A stretch of 64,000 nucleotides of DNA from Caenorhabditis remanei (taxonomy: Eukaryota > Nematoda > Chromadorea > Rhabditida > Rhabditidae): assembly GCF_010183535.1 (NCBI RefSeq), contig NC_071330.1, positions 13,125,717 through 13,189,716 of the forward strand, given 5' to 3'. Under the pieces are notes generated by a model. The model saw nothing but the letters and a program-made list of their open reading frames with translations. It did not search any database and was not told the origin of the DNA. How positions within the stretch are numbered: position 1 is the first letter of the stretch; every line of letters starts with the position of its first letter. Shown one piece after another: positions 1 to 11,643 of this stretch. The position numbers and the translations under genes are program-made.

Positions 1-303
1 TTTCGACGCTATTTCGACCGTTTTTCATGATTTTTTCGCGGTTTTTTTGCGAAAAAATGAATTTAGTACGATTAAATTGTCATATTTCATTGAATTTCCC
101 GCAAAAATCTGGACAAAATTGTGATTTTTTGTGCATTTTTTGGATGACTTCCAAGTCAATCAAAAATAACACCGATTTGATGAGAAAACTTGAATTTTGG
201 ATTATAATTCGATGTGAAATCGAGTTTTTCGAGACTAGAGATGTGATGAACTCAAAAATAGAAAAAAAAAATGGAAAAAGGACTGAAATTATCAATTTTT
301 CAG

Positions 304-345
304 CTGCAGGACTTGCAGCAAAAATTGGAATTCTTTGAAATATGA
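304..345 (+). CDS. possible last exon of an upstream gene
   Basis: A good acceptor (ATTTTTCAG, ending at 303) is followed by 13 sense codons and a TGA. The translation LQDLQQKLEFFEI looks like the end of a coiled coil. An AATAAG variant hexamer follows shortly after the stop. The rest of the gene would lie left of the window. Because the AAMP-like gene starts about 430 bases downstream on the same strand, the two could share an operon. The stretch is too short to be sure and I cannot name the gene. Confidence 0.3.
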   Translation: MQDLQQKLEFFEI

Positions 346-775
346 TGTTTTTAATAAGTTTTTTCAATTAAGGCCAGTCTTCATGCTGAATATGGCGTTT
401 TTTCGATCAACTACCCGCGAAAAATAAAAATGTTAGATATTTCTCGAAATTATCGAGAAAAAAAAATTAAAAATCGAAAGGTTTCGCAACAAAAAAAGCT
501 ATTTCTTAATTTCTAAGATTTTTCCGATCTATTTCGAATTTTTTCGTTAAAAAACACCTTGATTTTTTGCAACAATTTCGAAAAAATTCTGTTTTCTTCA
601 AAATTTTAGAAAAAAATCAGAATAAAAACAAACATCTTATTTGAAAGTTTCAAAAGCAAAATATATGACTCATCATTGTTGTTTCTAAATATTTCTTCTA
701 TTTTTCACGTCAAAATAAAATAAAAATTCAACTTTTCACCAAATTAATATTATTTTTTGGAGGTTTTAAACGAAA
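346..775. other. spacer upstream of the AAMP-like gene
   Basis: AT-rich sequence with many runs of A and T and no ORF or repeat I can recognise. It probably holds the 3' end of the preceding gene and the promoter or outron of the next one. No clear trans-splice acceptor of the TTTTCAG type lies just before the ATG at 776. Confidence 0.5.
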
Positions 776-3700
776 ATGGACGAGGATAATCATCGTATCG
801 ACGAAAGTGAGATCGGCGAGGTGAGTTTTTACAATTTTAATGTCAAAAAAATCAAAAAAAGCTCTCAGATCATCGAAATCGACGAGGATGCCGAGATGAA
901 GTACGCAAGTGATGATGAAGATCAGCAGAGTACTTCAAAGTGAGTTTTTGATCATTTTTTGAAAGTAAAAACGGTGAAAAATCAAAATATTTTGTATATT
1001 TTGTCAAAATTCACGAAAAACGAATTTTCAGCGCCGACGTGCCCGCTGAAATCATCGACGACTCTCTGATGTCACTTCAAGCACACGAACAAGACTGTTT
1101 CACGGTCGCTCTCGCATCGAATCGCTGGTTGGCAACTGGTGGAGAAGACGATGTCGCTTTTCTTTTCGATCAAAATGTTTCCGAATCTGAGCCAGTGCTC
1201 AAAGTGGAACATAAGGATTCGGTTACTCAAGTGCTGTTCAATCATAGCGAAACCCTATTGGCTACTGGCGATTTGAGCGGAAAAATTATGATTTCTGATG
1301 TGGCGACGAAGAAAGTGCGAGCTGAGGTGTGTTGTATTCGCTGTTTTGCAGTTTTTAGGGGTTTTTTATGGGGCATATGGCGTAAAGTACCGTGCGGCAA
1401 ACGAAAAAGAACGGAATAAACAAGAAAAAAGTGAAAGAAAGAGAGAAAATCAGCTCAAAAATGACAATTTCTAACAAAAATCTTCCAGATAGATGAGTGC
1501 AACGATCTGGAATGGATGAGATGGCATCAAACGGCCGACATTCTATTCGCAGGTGACAAAGACGGAATTTTGTGGATGTGGTTGATTGGGAACAAAGGAA
1601 TCGCTCAGTCAAAGGTATGGGAATGAGAAAAATCGGGGAGAAAAGGGGTAGAGAATTAAGAAAATAGAAAAAAGGGCTAAAAGAGGTACATTTACTATTA
1701 GGATAGGATAAAAAGAACAGAAAAAGAAAGACGACCGAATTATTTATGACACCGTAAACTAACAGAAATACAACCTTCTGGCGGGAGGAAGTTGACCATT
1801 TTACTAATCAAAAAGGACGCCTTCTCCTCTCTGTTCGGCTGAAAAATTGACCCCCTTATGACCTTTTTCTTTAACATCTGTCCCCCACCCCTTAGTTTTG
1901 CCGCCTTATTGCTCTGTGACCCCCAGAGAACATCTGGCAGTGTGAAGGGGGGGAGACGTCTATGTGTGCAGTATTCGTCACTGTATAAGCAGATGACAGG
2001 AACACCATCTTGACATATGTATGCATATATTGGTTATTGGAGGAGATGAGCCCGGGAGGAATTGGAAGATATTGAATTTCTATGCGAAAATAGGTCTCTT
2101 TACGGTCTAAAATGGGGTTTGAGCTCACAAATTCATGCAAAATGTGACATTCTGGAGTTCTTGTCATCAGACGTACTGTCTAAATCTCGAAATTCGATGA
2201 TTTCTAGCTGCTAGGAGCAGAGATCTGTTCTAAGTCCCTACAGCATTTCCAATCTCCCTCACGCCTAGATTCAGGTCCGACCACTCTTTGCACTTCTCTA
2301 AGAAAAAAACCATTACTCACAGAAAACGTCGTAAAAAAACAGAAGATCCCCCCTCTCTTTGAATTTTCCCCCCTCTCCTCAAAGTGAGAAATCTTGTAAA
2401 AAGTCGTCTCTCCCCCCTCTCTCTGTCCCCCCGGTCGCTCTTTTTTGCCTCGCGTCCATTCTCCCCCCTTCTTTTTTTCTCCTTCTCCCCCCTCCATTCC
2501 GTCTGATTCTCTACCCACACACTATCTCCGCCCCCTATTCAAAACCGTCGTGTTCTCTCGTCTTCACTCTCTCCACCGTCTAAAGAGCCTCTCTCTGCGT
2601 GCCCTCCTCGTTACTCCATACTCTCTCCGCCAATGGTCACTTGTCTCTGCTTGTCTCAGGTCACAATGACGTATCCATCTGTCGTTGTCTCTGTTTGTCC
2701 CTCTCCGTGGGGGGCTTCTCGTGTTCTCTGCACCGACACTCTCTCACGCTCCACAACGTGTAGAGAGTGGGGGGAGACGACGGCCCGAGGACGCGAGGAG
2801 GGGGCAAAACTGACAGGCCTTGTGTGTGTGACTGACGAGGCGAGGCTGCAGAAATTCGGGGGACCTTGGCAGTTTTCCGAAAAAAAACTTGTTGAGAGGT
2901 TCTAGAAGGTTCGGAAACCACGAGGATACGTCAGCGTACTTGGAATCACTAATAAATGCAAGAAAACTGCTCCGTATGACTTGACATCTGAAACTTCTGG
3001 AATTCAGCTGGAAGAGCGCCTTGAAATCTATGGAATTGGGGACTATGATTTTTCCGTCATCAGGATCGGGGCTTCACCGAGGGATTTCCACTGTCTTCAG
3101 GCTATATTCAACTCGTCAAACCCCCAGTCTTTTCTGTCCAAAATGACATTTTTCCCGCATGAAAGAGAAAAAAAGGATGGCACTACGTTTTTAATAACGT
3201 TTCGGTCCATCTTCTTCTTCTTCTTCACAACTCCTTCATCTTCATCCCCCGTCTTTTTTTGCTGCTTCTTTCAGCGTCCCACACACACACACAACAACCA
3301 GCACAAAACGGGGAAGAAAATTGCTATTTTCGCATCGTCGAGTTCTCTTCTTCTTCTTCGACTCGAAACGAATAGAAAAGGAAGAGGAGGGAGCTCTATG
3401 AATAAAACATTAGTTTGCTGACTTGTGTGTGTGTGCCGAAAAGAAATAGACACACACAAACACAGAAAAAAAATGATCGAGGGAACCGACTTGGAAAGGC
3501 AAAAATGTCAAATTTGAGTTGCCCGCCAAGAAAAGTGTTGCTCTCCCTCTAGTCCACTTTTTCTATCAACCCATTCCCAGTCGTGGTTTGGCGGTTTTTT
3601 GTGGTCGCCGTCCGAGCAATGGTCTGCTGCCCTCCTCCTCTCCCCATTCGCCTCGCTCCTCTGAGAGAGTGGTGAAATCCAAATAATGGTTATGTTGGTT

Positions 3701-6700
3701 GCGAAGGAGTGTCCAAAAGACCACTTCCACAATACCACCTGTCGGAGGGAAAAAGAGACCGAAATGACCGGTTACATTGGAGAAGATAAGCCTCCCCTCC
3801 CCCCTTCTGTTCGGGTAATTAGCGTGACAGGAGATGAGGAGAAAGGGATGCAGTTATTCCCGGAATAAAGGGAGTGAGGGGGTCTCTCATCATTTTCTTG
3901 TCAGATAGATGTCAAAACCAGAGGAGAGCTTGACATAGATGAGACGAGAGAACTGGACCCATCTCCTCCTCTAGTCACTCAACTAGATCCGATTAAAAAC
4001 TGGGAAAGGTGATGACACTGTTAGTGTGTAAGCTTGAAAGTAAACCATCTCGTATTCCCCCCTCTCCCATCCCTCTCCCTCTCTCAATACCCGACGAAAG
4101 TAAATTTGCTTTCGGGTTGTTTGTTGGGGGGCCGCCGAAATGGATGGCGGTGGGAAGGAGGAGGAGGCCGAGGCCCGAAATTTTTATAGTGCACTTCTTT
4201 GATTTGAATCGACGACAAAAAACGAGGGGATTCTGACTGGTTTTTCTGTCTATTCCGCTCCCATAGATCAAAAGTTGACGGGGAGAAAGAACGGACGGCA
4301 TCGGTTTTTTCAGACGTGGCAACCTTGAGATTCCGCTCGCTCCGAATGTGAAATTCAGTCGAAATCTTTGCCGCAGAATCTCAAAGAACCTTGAATACAG
4401 AAACTTACAAGGTTAGGTCCCCCACCGCACGTCTTCAAAAAACGAAAGTTCTCTTCTTCTCAGAATTGAATTTAGAAGACGACGACAACGATGTCGAAGT
4501 GGTTTTTCTTTTTCAAGTGTACGGAAATTGGCAGAAATTGCGGGAGCCATCGGGAATGTTCTCACGAGGAATTTTGTTCCAGAAACTTCCATCTCCTCCT
4601 GATTTCAATAAGAATTGTTTATTGACCTTTCTGCCGCCTCGTTGACTGCCTACCTTGTGATAAGGTATTGAGAAAAAAAAGTAGAAGTTTGTTGACGGTC
4701 TATCGGGGGGTTGCTGACAATTGTGTGTGTATGTCTATTTGATCATCAAAGCTCATGGTTCTCTTGTTCTCGTTTTTTCCAATCTCTCCCGGTTGGTCGG
4801 TCTCGCTCGACCCGATTGCGTAACCCCCCTCTCTCTTTTTTTTCCGCAGAGAGAAGTTCCAATTTCATTTCGGTTTTCCTTCCCGCAGACTGATAACGCA
4901 CACACACACACACACAAAATAACAAACACGCTTCAATTGCGTTCTGTTTCTTCCTTCTTCTCCTAACAAGAACAAATTGGTTGACCCTTTCCTCCCCTCT
5001 CAGCCCTTTTTGCATCCCCCGACAAAATGGGCGGAGTCCACTTTATAACGATGTTGTCAAGAGTGGATTATAGGCAGGTGTTGAGAGAGAGAGGTCTCAG
5101 TTTTTAGAGGAGGGACGAGAATAATGAACGATTAGATTATCAAAGGACACGCAATAGAGAAGATGATGATGATGAGTAAGAAGAATTAAGAAGAAGAAGA
5201 AGACGGAGGGGATGATGATGAATGAATTGAAAGGGAAAGTACAATAGTTTGTTGTTGTTCTTCTTCATCATCGCCTCAATAGGGGAGAGGCTATCCGCAC
5301 AAAGAGCCGCTTCTTCTCCTTTTGTCCGTCCTTTGTTTGGTTATGAGTAGTCTCGGTTGTAGAGAGGCTAGAATTCTTTGCTGGGAGATCAGTGTTGTTT
5401 TGGACACGAAATGCCAAAAACAGGCTGTAATTTTGATCAGACAGAACAACAAGAGAGAGGGAAATCTGAAATTAGAAGCTGAAAACAGTCATTTTCATTG
5501 GTGAAGCAAAACAGACAAGGGATCTGTTACTGAAAACCGAAAAAAAACGCACAAGGATCTCTGGCATCCCTGAAACATCCCTACCAGAAACGTCCTTTTC
5601 GTGATCACTACGTAATCATGGAACCCAAAAAAAGACATTAGAATTCCCCCATGATGATGATCATCATCACCGCTATTTCGTCATTCCTCTAACATCAAAA
5701 ATTCACATTTTTTCAACATGATGAATCGCACATCAAAAAGTAATGTTTATTTCAGACATCTCTCTCGTGATTTCCTCCTCTTTTCGAGCTCTCATGACGT
5801 TTCCCCGACAGAAACTTTGTTTTCTTCATTTATCAGACTCTCTCTCCGTCTACCTCGAGAACGGGTTGCCATGGAAAGAGTGTGTTTACACTCGCGAGTT
5901 CTGATCGCACAAATTGAGCCCCATGGAGACTCCTCCTCCGGTCTCCGGAGCAAATGCAGTAAACAAGTCCACGCAAATTGAATTCCGAATAGAGATTCAG
6001 AAAGGGACTGAGAGCTGCCAAGAATAGAGAGAGAGGGGGATCTATGCATCTAATCCGCATGACCGAAAAGATAGAAGGCTTCTTTTGCTTCTTCTTCTGG
6101 TTCAATTGATGGTTTCTTCGCAAATCTCTATCCCTCTTTTTTTTCTTCTTTCGAAAAATAAACGAAAGGGGGACCCTCATTTTGTTTCGAGGGACCGCAC
6201 GCAGAGGGAAGAGGAGATGGAGCAGATGGCCTCTAGTCCCCCCGTTTCGTTTCATTTTTTATGAGATGAGCCGTTTGGGACATGTGGTCCTTATATTTTT
6301 GGACGACCGCTTCTAATGGAGGGGTAACAAGAGAGATGGAGGAAATAGTCCCTATAATTAGTAGTCAATGAGGAAAAGAAAGGCATGGAGGCGTTTACAA
6401 AACAGCCTATTTATGAGGGAAGAAAGGAAAGGAAGGAGAAAGGAAATAACAGAAAGAGCTGTTTCATTAGAAAGAAATTTTGGGACAAGTTGTGGAAGGA
6501 CAATCGAATGCCGAAATTGGCCAAGAATCAGTGAAAATTGAGTTAATGAATCCAGACAATGCAGGGATACTGTAGGAGTACGGTCATCCGTAAAAGATGT
6601 CCGAAATCATCCGGAAAGATCGTGTGAAGATTACGGTATATCAGTCCTAAAAGATACTGAAGGAAATTCTGAAAGTCTTCACGGAGATTACTGTAGGATT

Positions 6701-9182
6701 CTTAATTCCTGAAAATCTGACACCCTGAAACAAACGCGCCAATGGCACGCCATTCCACTCAATTGGTTCATTGTTGTTGACACTCTTTCGGATGGGAAGT
6801 GAGAGGAGAGTCTATCTCGAGTATGCATCTTGTATGTATTATTCATTATCATGTGATGATGATCGTAGTAGTAGTTTTGAAGAGGAAGAAGGGAAAAGAA
6901 GAGATAGTGCGGGAAGATAGGGATCGTAGATACGAGAAGAGACACAGAGAAAACGATATTGGTAGTGGGCGCGAAAAATTTGATAACACTCGTCGCTCAC
7001 TAACACAAATGTTGGTTTTGAAAGTGTGTGTATACACCAACTATCAGTTTTCATAACAAATGACAACCGGAAAAGAGAAATAAACACACAGAATCGGGGG
7101 AATTCAAGAGAAAACTAGAAACTCAACGCCTTGTTACAGGTATACGCTGGAAATGGAGCATCGTGTACTGTCGGATGTCTTCTGCCAGACGGAAAACGAA
7201 TTATGTGCGGTTATTCGGATGGAATCGTCCGTAAGTGGAGAGGGTAATCTGAATTTAAGCTGAAAATTTGACAAGAATTGAGTTGTGTAGGCTGAAAATC
7301 GCTGTGATATAAGTCGAAATTCGACTTTCCATTGTTCAGATCCTTCTGAAATCTGAATAGAAACTTGCTTAAGATAATTTTTCCTAAATCTATCCGGTTT
7401 TTCTTTTAAAACTACTGTAATCTGGCTGAAACTCATCTTCCTTGAATTCCATTTAATTTTCTATACGAATCTCTAGAAATCGCTGTACTTCATCCCCCTA
7501 ATCCTTTCCGAACATCAGCTCCAACATCTTCTTTATATTCAAAAAAAAGATAATCTCTCATCAATTCCTTTTTCAATTTCTCTTCTCTTCATCCATCCTG
7601 AATGCTCATATTCATCCGGATATATTTATTAGACTCTTTTTCAAATATATTCGAATTAGAACTAATATCCGGATAACTCATGATGCATTGACGACATTCG
7701 AGGATTATCTGGAAGGGATAGATGAAGGATTAGATGGATAAAATGACAATTTTTGGTGTTAAAAATGGATTAAATATTAGTATCGGGGAAGAGTTATTCT
7801 TGGAAGATGATAATGAGGAAAAGTGGTGAAAATTGAATTTCCAAATTTCCAGGTCTATGGCTGCTCCGTGAAGAAACAAGCACCCATCTGTACTTCCACT
7901 CCCCAATCACCGCCATCGATCATCACGTCACCCAAACCGTCGCAATCGTTGGAACACAAAGTGGAACTGTCAATGTAGTCAACACGGCGTCACCGGATAA
8001 TGTACTCAAGAAGATCTCATTACTCCCACCACCCGGCGTCAAATCGACAACCATCACAACAGCTGGAACGGCGGCGAAAGAAGAGGGTGAAGAAGAGGAT
8101 GAGGACGTGGCGAATTGTGTGGAGAGTCTTGCGATGGCACCGTCTCATCCATGGTTTGCGGTGGGCAGGAATGATGGATCCATGTGCATTTATGAGATGG
8201 ACTCGAATGCGCCCAGAAGTATTTATCAGTCGAATCAGATGATGGTTAGTGGGAAAATTGACCAAACATCGCGGTCAGAAGACGTTCAGACATTCAAACT
8301 ACAGCTTTTAGAAGAAAAAGAATTGAGTCAAAATTCGGGGAAGAAAATGGATTCTGAATCATATTCTATAGATTCTATTTTAATTTAGCTGTTTTAGTTG
8401 GTACTGAATCGGAAATTCTCTTTTTCGTTCTTCTTTTTTCTTCCCCAGATTTTCATAATTTGGGAAAGAAAAAGGGATTCTGAATCAGGTTATAGATTCC
8501 TTCAGGAAAGAAAAAATGGTTTTCGGATTTTTTGGGATAACCTTTTTTCTAATTCCATCTCAGAAGAGCTAGTAGTGATTTCCTGGATTCTGGCTCACTC
8601 TGAAGACGTCGAATTTTGGTTTTTTCTCAAAGTAGAAACTTTAGACATCTTAAATAGATTCTGCGTGACGATTCTAGAGTTTCAGAAGCCGCTAGTCTCA
8701 TTCTTACGTCTTCTGAATCCTAGAAATGATTCTAGGGTTCTAGAATACATTCAGAAGTCATTAACTCTATTCCTAAACGACCCATAATTATTCCATTCTC
8801 TTCCTTCTCAATTTAACGACCAACAATTTAACCCAACTAGACAGCTTGAACAATAAAAAGAACCCTCGTTCCGTTTCTACCCAATTAACCTCCGTCTTCT
8901 CTTCAGGCAATTGTCAAAGTGATTTGGTCGATGGAGGGTAATGCACCATACGTCACAACTGGCTCAATTGATGGAACTGTTCGAGTTTTTGATGCGAGAG
9001 ATAGTTCGTTGGTTAAGGTGAGTTCTCAGAGATTTTGACTGATTCTAAGCCTTAATTCTGTATTCCAGGAGCTCCATAACGGTGGTGACGAAGTGCTCGA
9101 CGTTCTCGTCATCCAATCGAATCCCCATCGAATTATGACGGCTGGAAGTGGAGGAGTCGTTCGAGTTTTCGATTTGAACTGA
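776..9182 (+). CDS. AAMP: AAMP-like WD40 repeat protein
   Basis: Eight exons: 776-820, 869-939, 1032-1326, 1489-1614, 7140-7230, 7853-8244, 8907-9017 and 9069-9182, giving 414 residues. All junctions are GT/AG and keep frame. The short acidic N-terminus (IIEIDEDAEMK) followed by WD40 repeats matches angio-associated migratory cell protein. The characteristic blocks are present in order: GGEDDVAFLFD, HKDSVTQVLFNH, ATGDLSGKIMISD, DLEWMRWH, LLPDGKRIMCGYSDG, and an acidic insert (EEGEEEDEDVANCVESL, about residues 270-290) before the last repeats. Human AAMP has 434 residues, so this is full length. AAMP and its yeast relative Sqt1 are WD40 scaffold proteins; Sqt1 acts in large-subunit ribosome assembly. 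The oddity is the 5.5 kb fourth intron. The TFIIA-gamma gene follows on the same strand. Confidence 0.93.
1615..7139 (+). other. very large intron 4 of the AAMP-like gene
   Basis: This 5.5 kb intron is far longer than the other introns of the gene. It is unlike the AT-rich spacers elsewhere: it is strongly pyrimidine-rich on the plus strand at about 2340-2640, purine-rich at 5090-5230 and 6290-6480, and carries AC/TG dinucleotide runs near 3282, 3424 and 4898. Several ORFs of 60-146 codons occur but none has a recognisable domain or coherent splice sites. I see no tRNA or miRNA I can name. It may carry regulatory sequence or an unrecognised nested gene. Confidence 0.7.
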
Positions 9183-9508
9183 AAATTCTTTCTTCTTATT
9201 CCCCGTATTTCATTGTTTTCCTATCCCGTTTTTTTTCCATATTTTTTCCCATCGGTTATTGTTTTCTTTCTTCTTTTTCAGGTATTTTATTATTGCCCCG
9301 TTCCGGTTCTTCTTCTTTTCTCCCCCATTTTTTAGTTGAATTCCTAGAAAGCCCTCACTTCTAATCACTCGTTTCTGTTTTTCGTGTTAATTCATTTCTT
9401 TTTTGTCTGTTTTTTGTTATCCCTAACACTTTTTCTTCGTGTTTTGTTGTTCCCCACCACCACCGTTTTTGTTAGAAATCTCTTCTATGAAAGGGATAAG
9501 AAATCGTT

Positions 9509-9514
9509 AATAAA
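9509..9514 (+). terminator. poly(A) signal of the AAMP-like gene
   Basis: AATAAA about 330 bases after the stop codon at 9182 and about 400 bases before the next trans-splice-like acceptor. Confidence 0.5.
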
Positions 9515-9910
9515 TTTATTGTTAGCTTATAAAATATCACATAGTGAGTAGTGAGTGTCTGTTTTGTGATGAGTATCCGGCCAAAGTACGGTGTGATTAT
9601 CTGTTTTTGGGGGAATTTCCCGGTGTTGGGTTACTGTACTTTACTTTTCTGGGTTATGACGTCGTCAGGGGATTCAGAATCCTCTGTGACGTCTTCTAAA
9701 AATTTCGAATAGATTTTTTTTTTCATCGTGACGTCTTCTAAATCATCTAATTCTGAATTTCTCTCTCCCTCTGACGTCTTCTAAATGTCATCTGAATTCT
9801 TTTTTCAAAAAAATTTTCATCGTGACGTCGCTTCTGAATCCTTTTTCCTTCTTTTTCGCCGTCAAATTTTCCTTTTTTTTCGAAAAAAAAATTCCAAAAA
9901 ACTGGAAATT

Positions 9911-9914
9911 TCAG
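9911..9914 (+). promoter_or_regulatory. probable trans-splice acceptor of TFIIA-gamma
   Basis: GGAAATTTCAG lies ten bases before the ATG at 9925 with no matching upstream donor, as expected for a spliced-leader site in nematodes. This spacing supports the ATG chosen. Confidence 0.5.
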
Positions 9915-9924
9915 ATTCCCAAAA

Positions 9925-11284
9925 ATGGAGAAGCCGAACTACCAATTGTACCGTAACACGACACTCGGCCAAGCACTTCAGAAGACGTTGGACGACTTTG
10001 TGAGTGAACAGATTATACCGGATAGTCTGTCGAAAAAAGTGATGGATTCATTCGACAAATCAATCAATCGAATTCTGCCGATGAAGGCGAAGAATAAGGT
10101 GAGCATGATGACATCGAAAATTCTTTTTTTCGTTCTTTTTTCTTCTCCAGATTTTCAAAATCTGGAAAAAATTTTTTTTCGGATTTTAAAAATTCGGGGA
10201 AGAAAAAGGGATTCTGAATGATTTTGAATTGAAAATAGATTCTATTTCAGTTTTTGATTGGTACTGAATCGGAAATTCTCTTTTTCGTCCTTCTTTTTTC
10301 TTCTCCAGATTTTCAAAATTCGGGGAAGAAAAAAGGTTTTTCAGATTTTAAAAATTTGAGGAAGAAGAAGCGATTCTGAATGATTTTGAAATGAAAATAG
10401 ATTCTTAAGCTGTGTTAGTTGGTACTGAATCGAAAATTCGCTTTTTTCGTTCTACTTTTTTTCTTCCTCAGATTTTCAAAATTCGGAGAAGAAAAATGTT
10501 TTTAAAAGAATTGTCAACTACAAATTTGTAGTAAACTTTGAGTAGATCAATTTTGTAGTTGACCACTTTTTGCTAGCTCCGCCCACTTTTGAGGAAATAT
10601 GGTTGAAAATTCGAAATCCTCAAAAATTCCTCTTTTTTCTTCCTCAGATTTTGAAAATCTGGGGAAGCAAAGTTTTCGGATTTTTGGGGATCACTCTTTT
10701 TTGAATTCCAGAAAGAGGAAAAGTTGAGCAAAAGCAACTTTTTGTTAGCTCCGCCCACTTTTGAGATATCAGCCAAAAGTTAACTCCCTCGACAAGTGTT
10801 CGCACTTCAACGGACCGTATCTCCCCTAAGAGTGGTCCTATAAAAAAGTGGTCAACTTCAAAAATATAGCCCTTGACTTGTTCTATCTAGTCATATAAAA
10901 ATCAATAAAGTCCAATAAAACCTAACTCGATGGCGTTCCTTCAAACTTCACCTACTTTTCCCTTGGTCTCTAAAATTCTCCATCTTCAAAAGCCTATATC
11001 TCAAAAGTGGGCGGAGCTATCAAAAAGTGGTCAACTACAAAAATGTAGCCCTTAACTTCTTCTAGCTATCCATATAAAAATCAATAAAATCCAATAAATT
11101 CCAGGTGAATTTCCGTGCCGAGAAACTCCGAGCGTACCGATATTGTGACAACGTGTGGACATTCATAGTGGAACAAGTCGATCTGAAAGAGGCAATCGAT
11201 CCGAATGGACCAGTCAATCGGCTGAAAATTGTCGCCTGTGATGGACAGACGAAGGGACAAATCGGAGGGGCGGGGCATGCTTAG
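9925..11284 (+). CDS. gtf-2A2: transcription initiation factor IIA small (gamma) subunit
   Basis: Two exons, 9925-10098 and 11105-11284, give 117 residues, close to the family's usual 105-125. The first exon carries the N-terminal helical domain (YQLYRNTTLGQALQKTLDDF, with the family's YQLYRxTTLG opening). The second carries the C-terminal beta domain (VNFRAEKLRAYRYCDNVWTF then KIVACDGQTKG). TFIIA-gamma pairs with TFIIA-alpha/beta and stabilises TBP on the TATA box in RNA polymerase II preinitiation complexes in the nucleus. The ATG follows a spliced-leader type acceptor. The gene sits about 740 bases downstream of the AAMP-like stop on the same strand, so an operon or simple tandem arrangement is possible. 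The 1 kb intron is filled with palindromic repeats. Confidence 0.95.
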
Positions 11285-11330
11285 TTATCAATGGAGCGCA
11301 CTTGCTTCTCCATTCTTGGGGATAATTTCA

Positions 11331-11336
11331 AATAAA
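11331..11336 (+). terminator. poly(A) signal of TFIIA-gamma
   Basis: AATAAA 47 bases after the stop codon, a normal nematode spacing. Confidence 0.7.
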
Positions 11337-11531
11337 ACATTTTGTACATTCTTAAATTGTATTTTTTCTTCTTCTTCTTTCATAATAATCTCGTTTTTTC
11401 TTGTGATATTTCTTCTCGTTGTGATTCCTACCGTAACCCAGTCTCTCTCTCTCATTTCTCCCCTATTTTTCTGCTGTGATACCAATCTTCTAGTGATTTT
11501 TATAATTCTAATATGGTGATATTGTCGCAAC

Positions 11532-11643
11532 AAAAAAGTTCCGACATTTTTTCCCCCTCGGTGTTTGCGGACTCAAGCCAAAATTTGATAATTTTGGCTT
11601 GAGTCCGCAAACACCGACGAGGAAAAAATGTCGGAACTTTTTT
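11532..11643. repeat. near-perfect hairpin, about 51-bp arms
   Basis: The left arm (AAAAAAGTTCCGACATT ... ACTCAAGCCAAAA) is followed after an 8-base spacer by its complement (TTTTGGCTTGAGT ... GTCGGAACTTTTT). Only one or two mismatches are visible. It lies in the spacer downstream of TFIIA-gamma. It could be a tiny foldback element or fold as an RNA hairpin. Confidence 0.85.

Noticed and set aside
2204..2669. Overlapping ORFs of 67-104 codons on both strands
   Set aside because: Low-complexity translations of the pyrimidine-rich block inside the AAMP intron.
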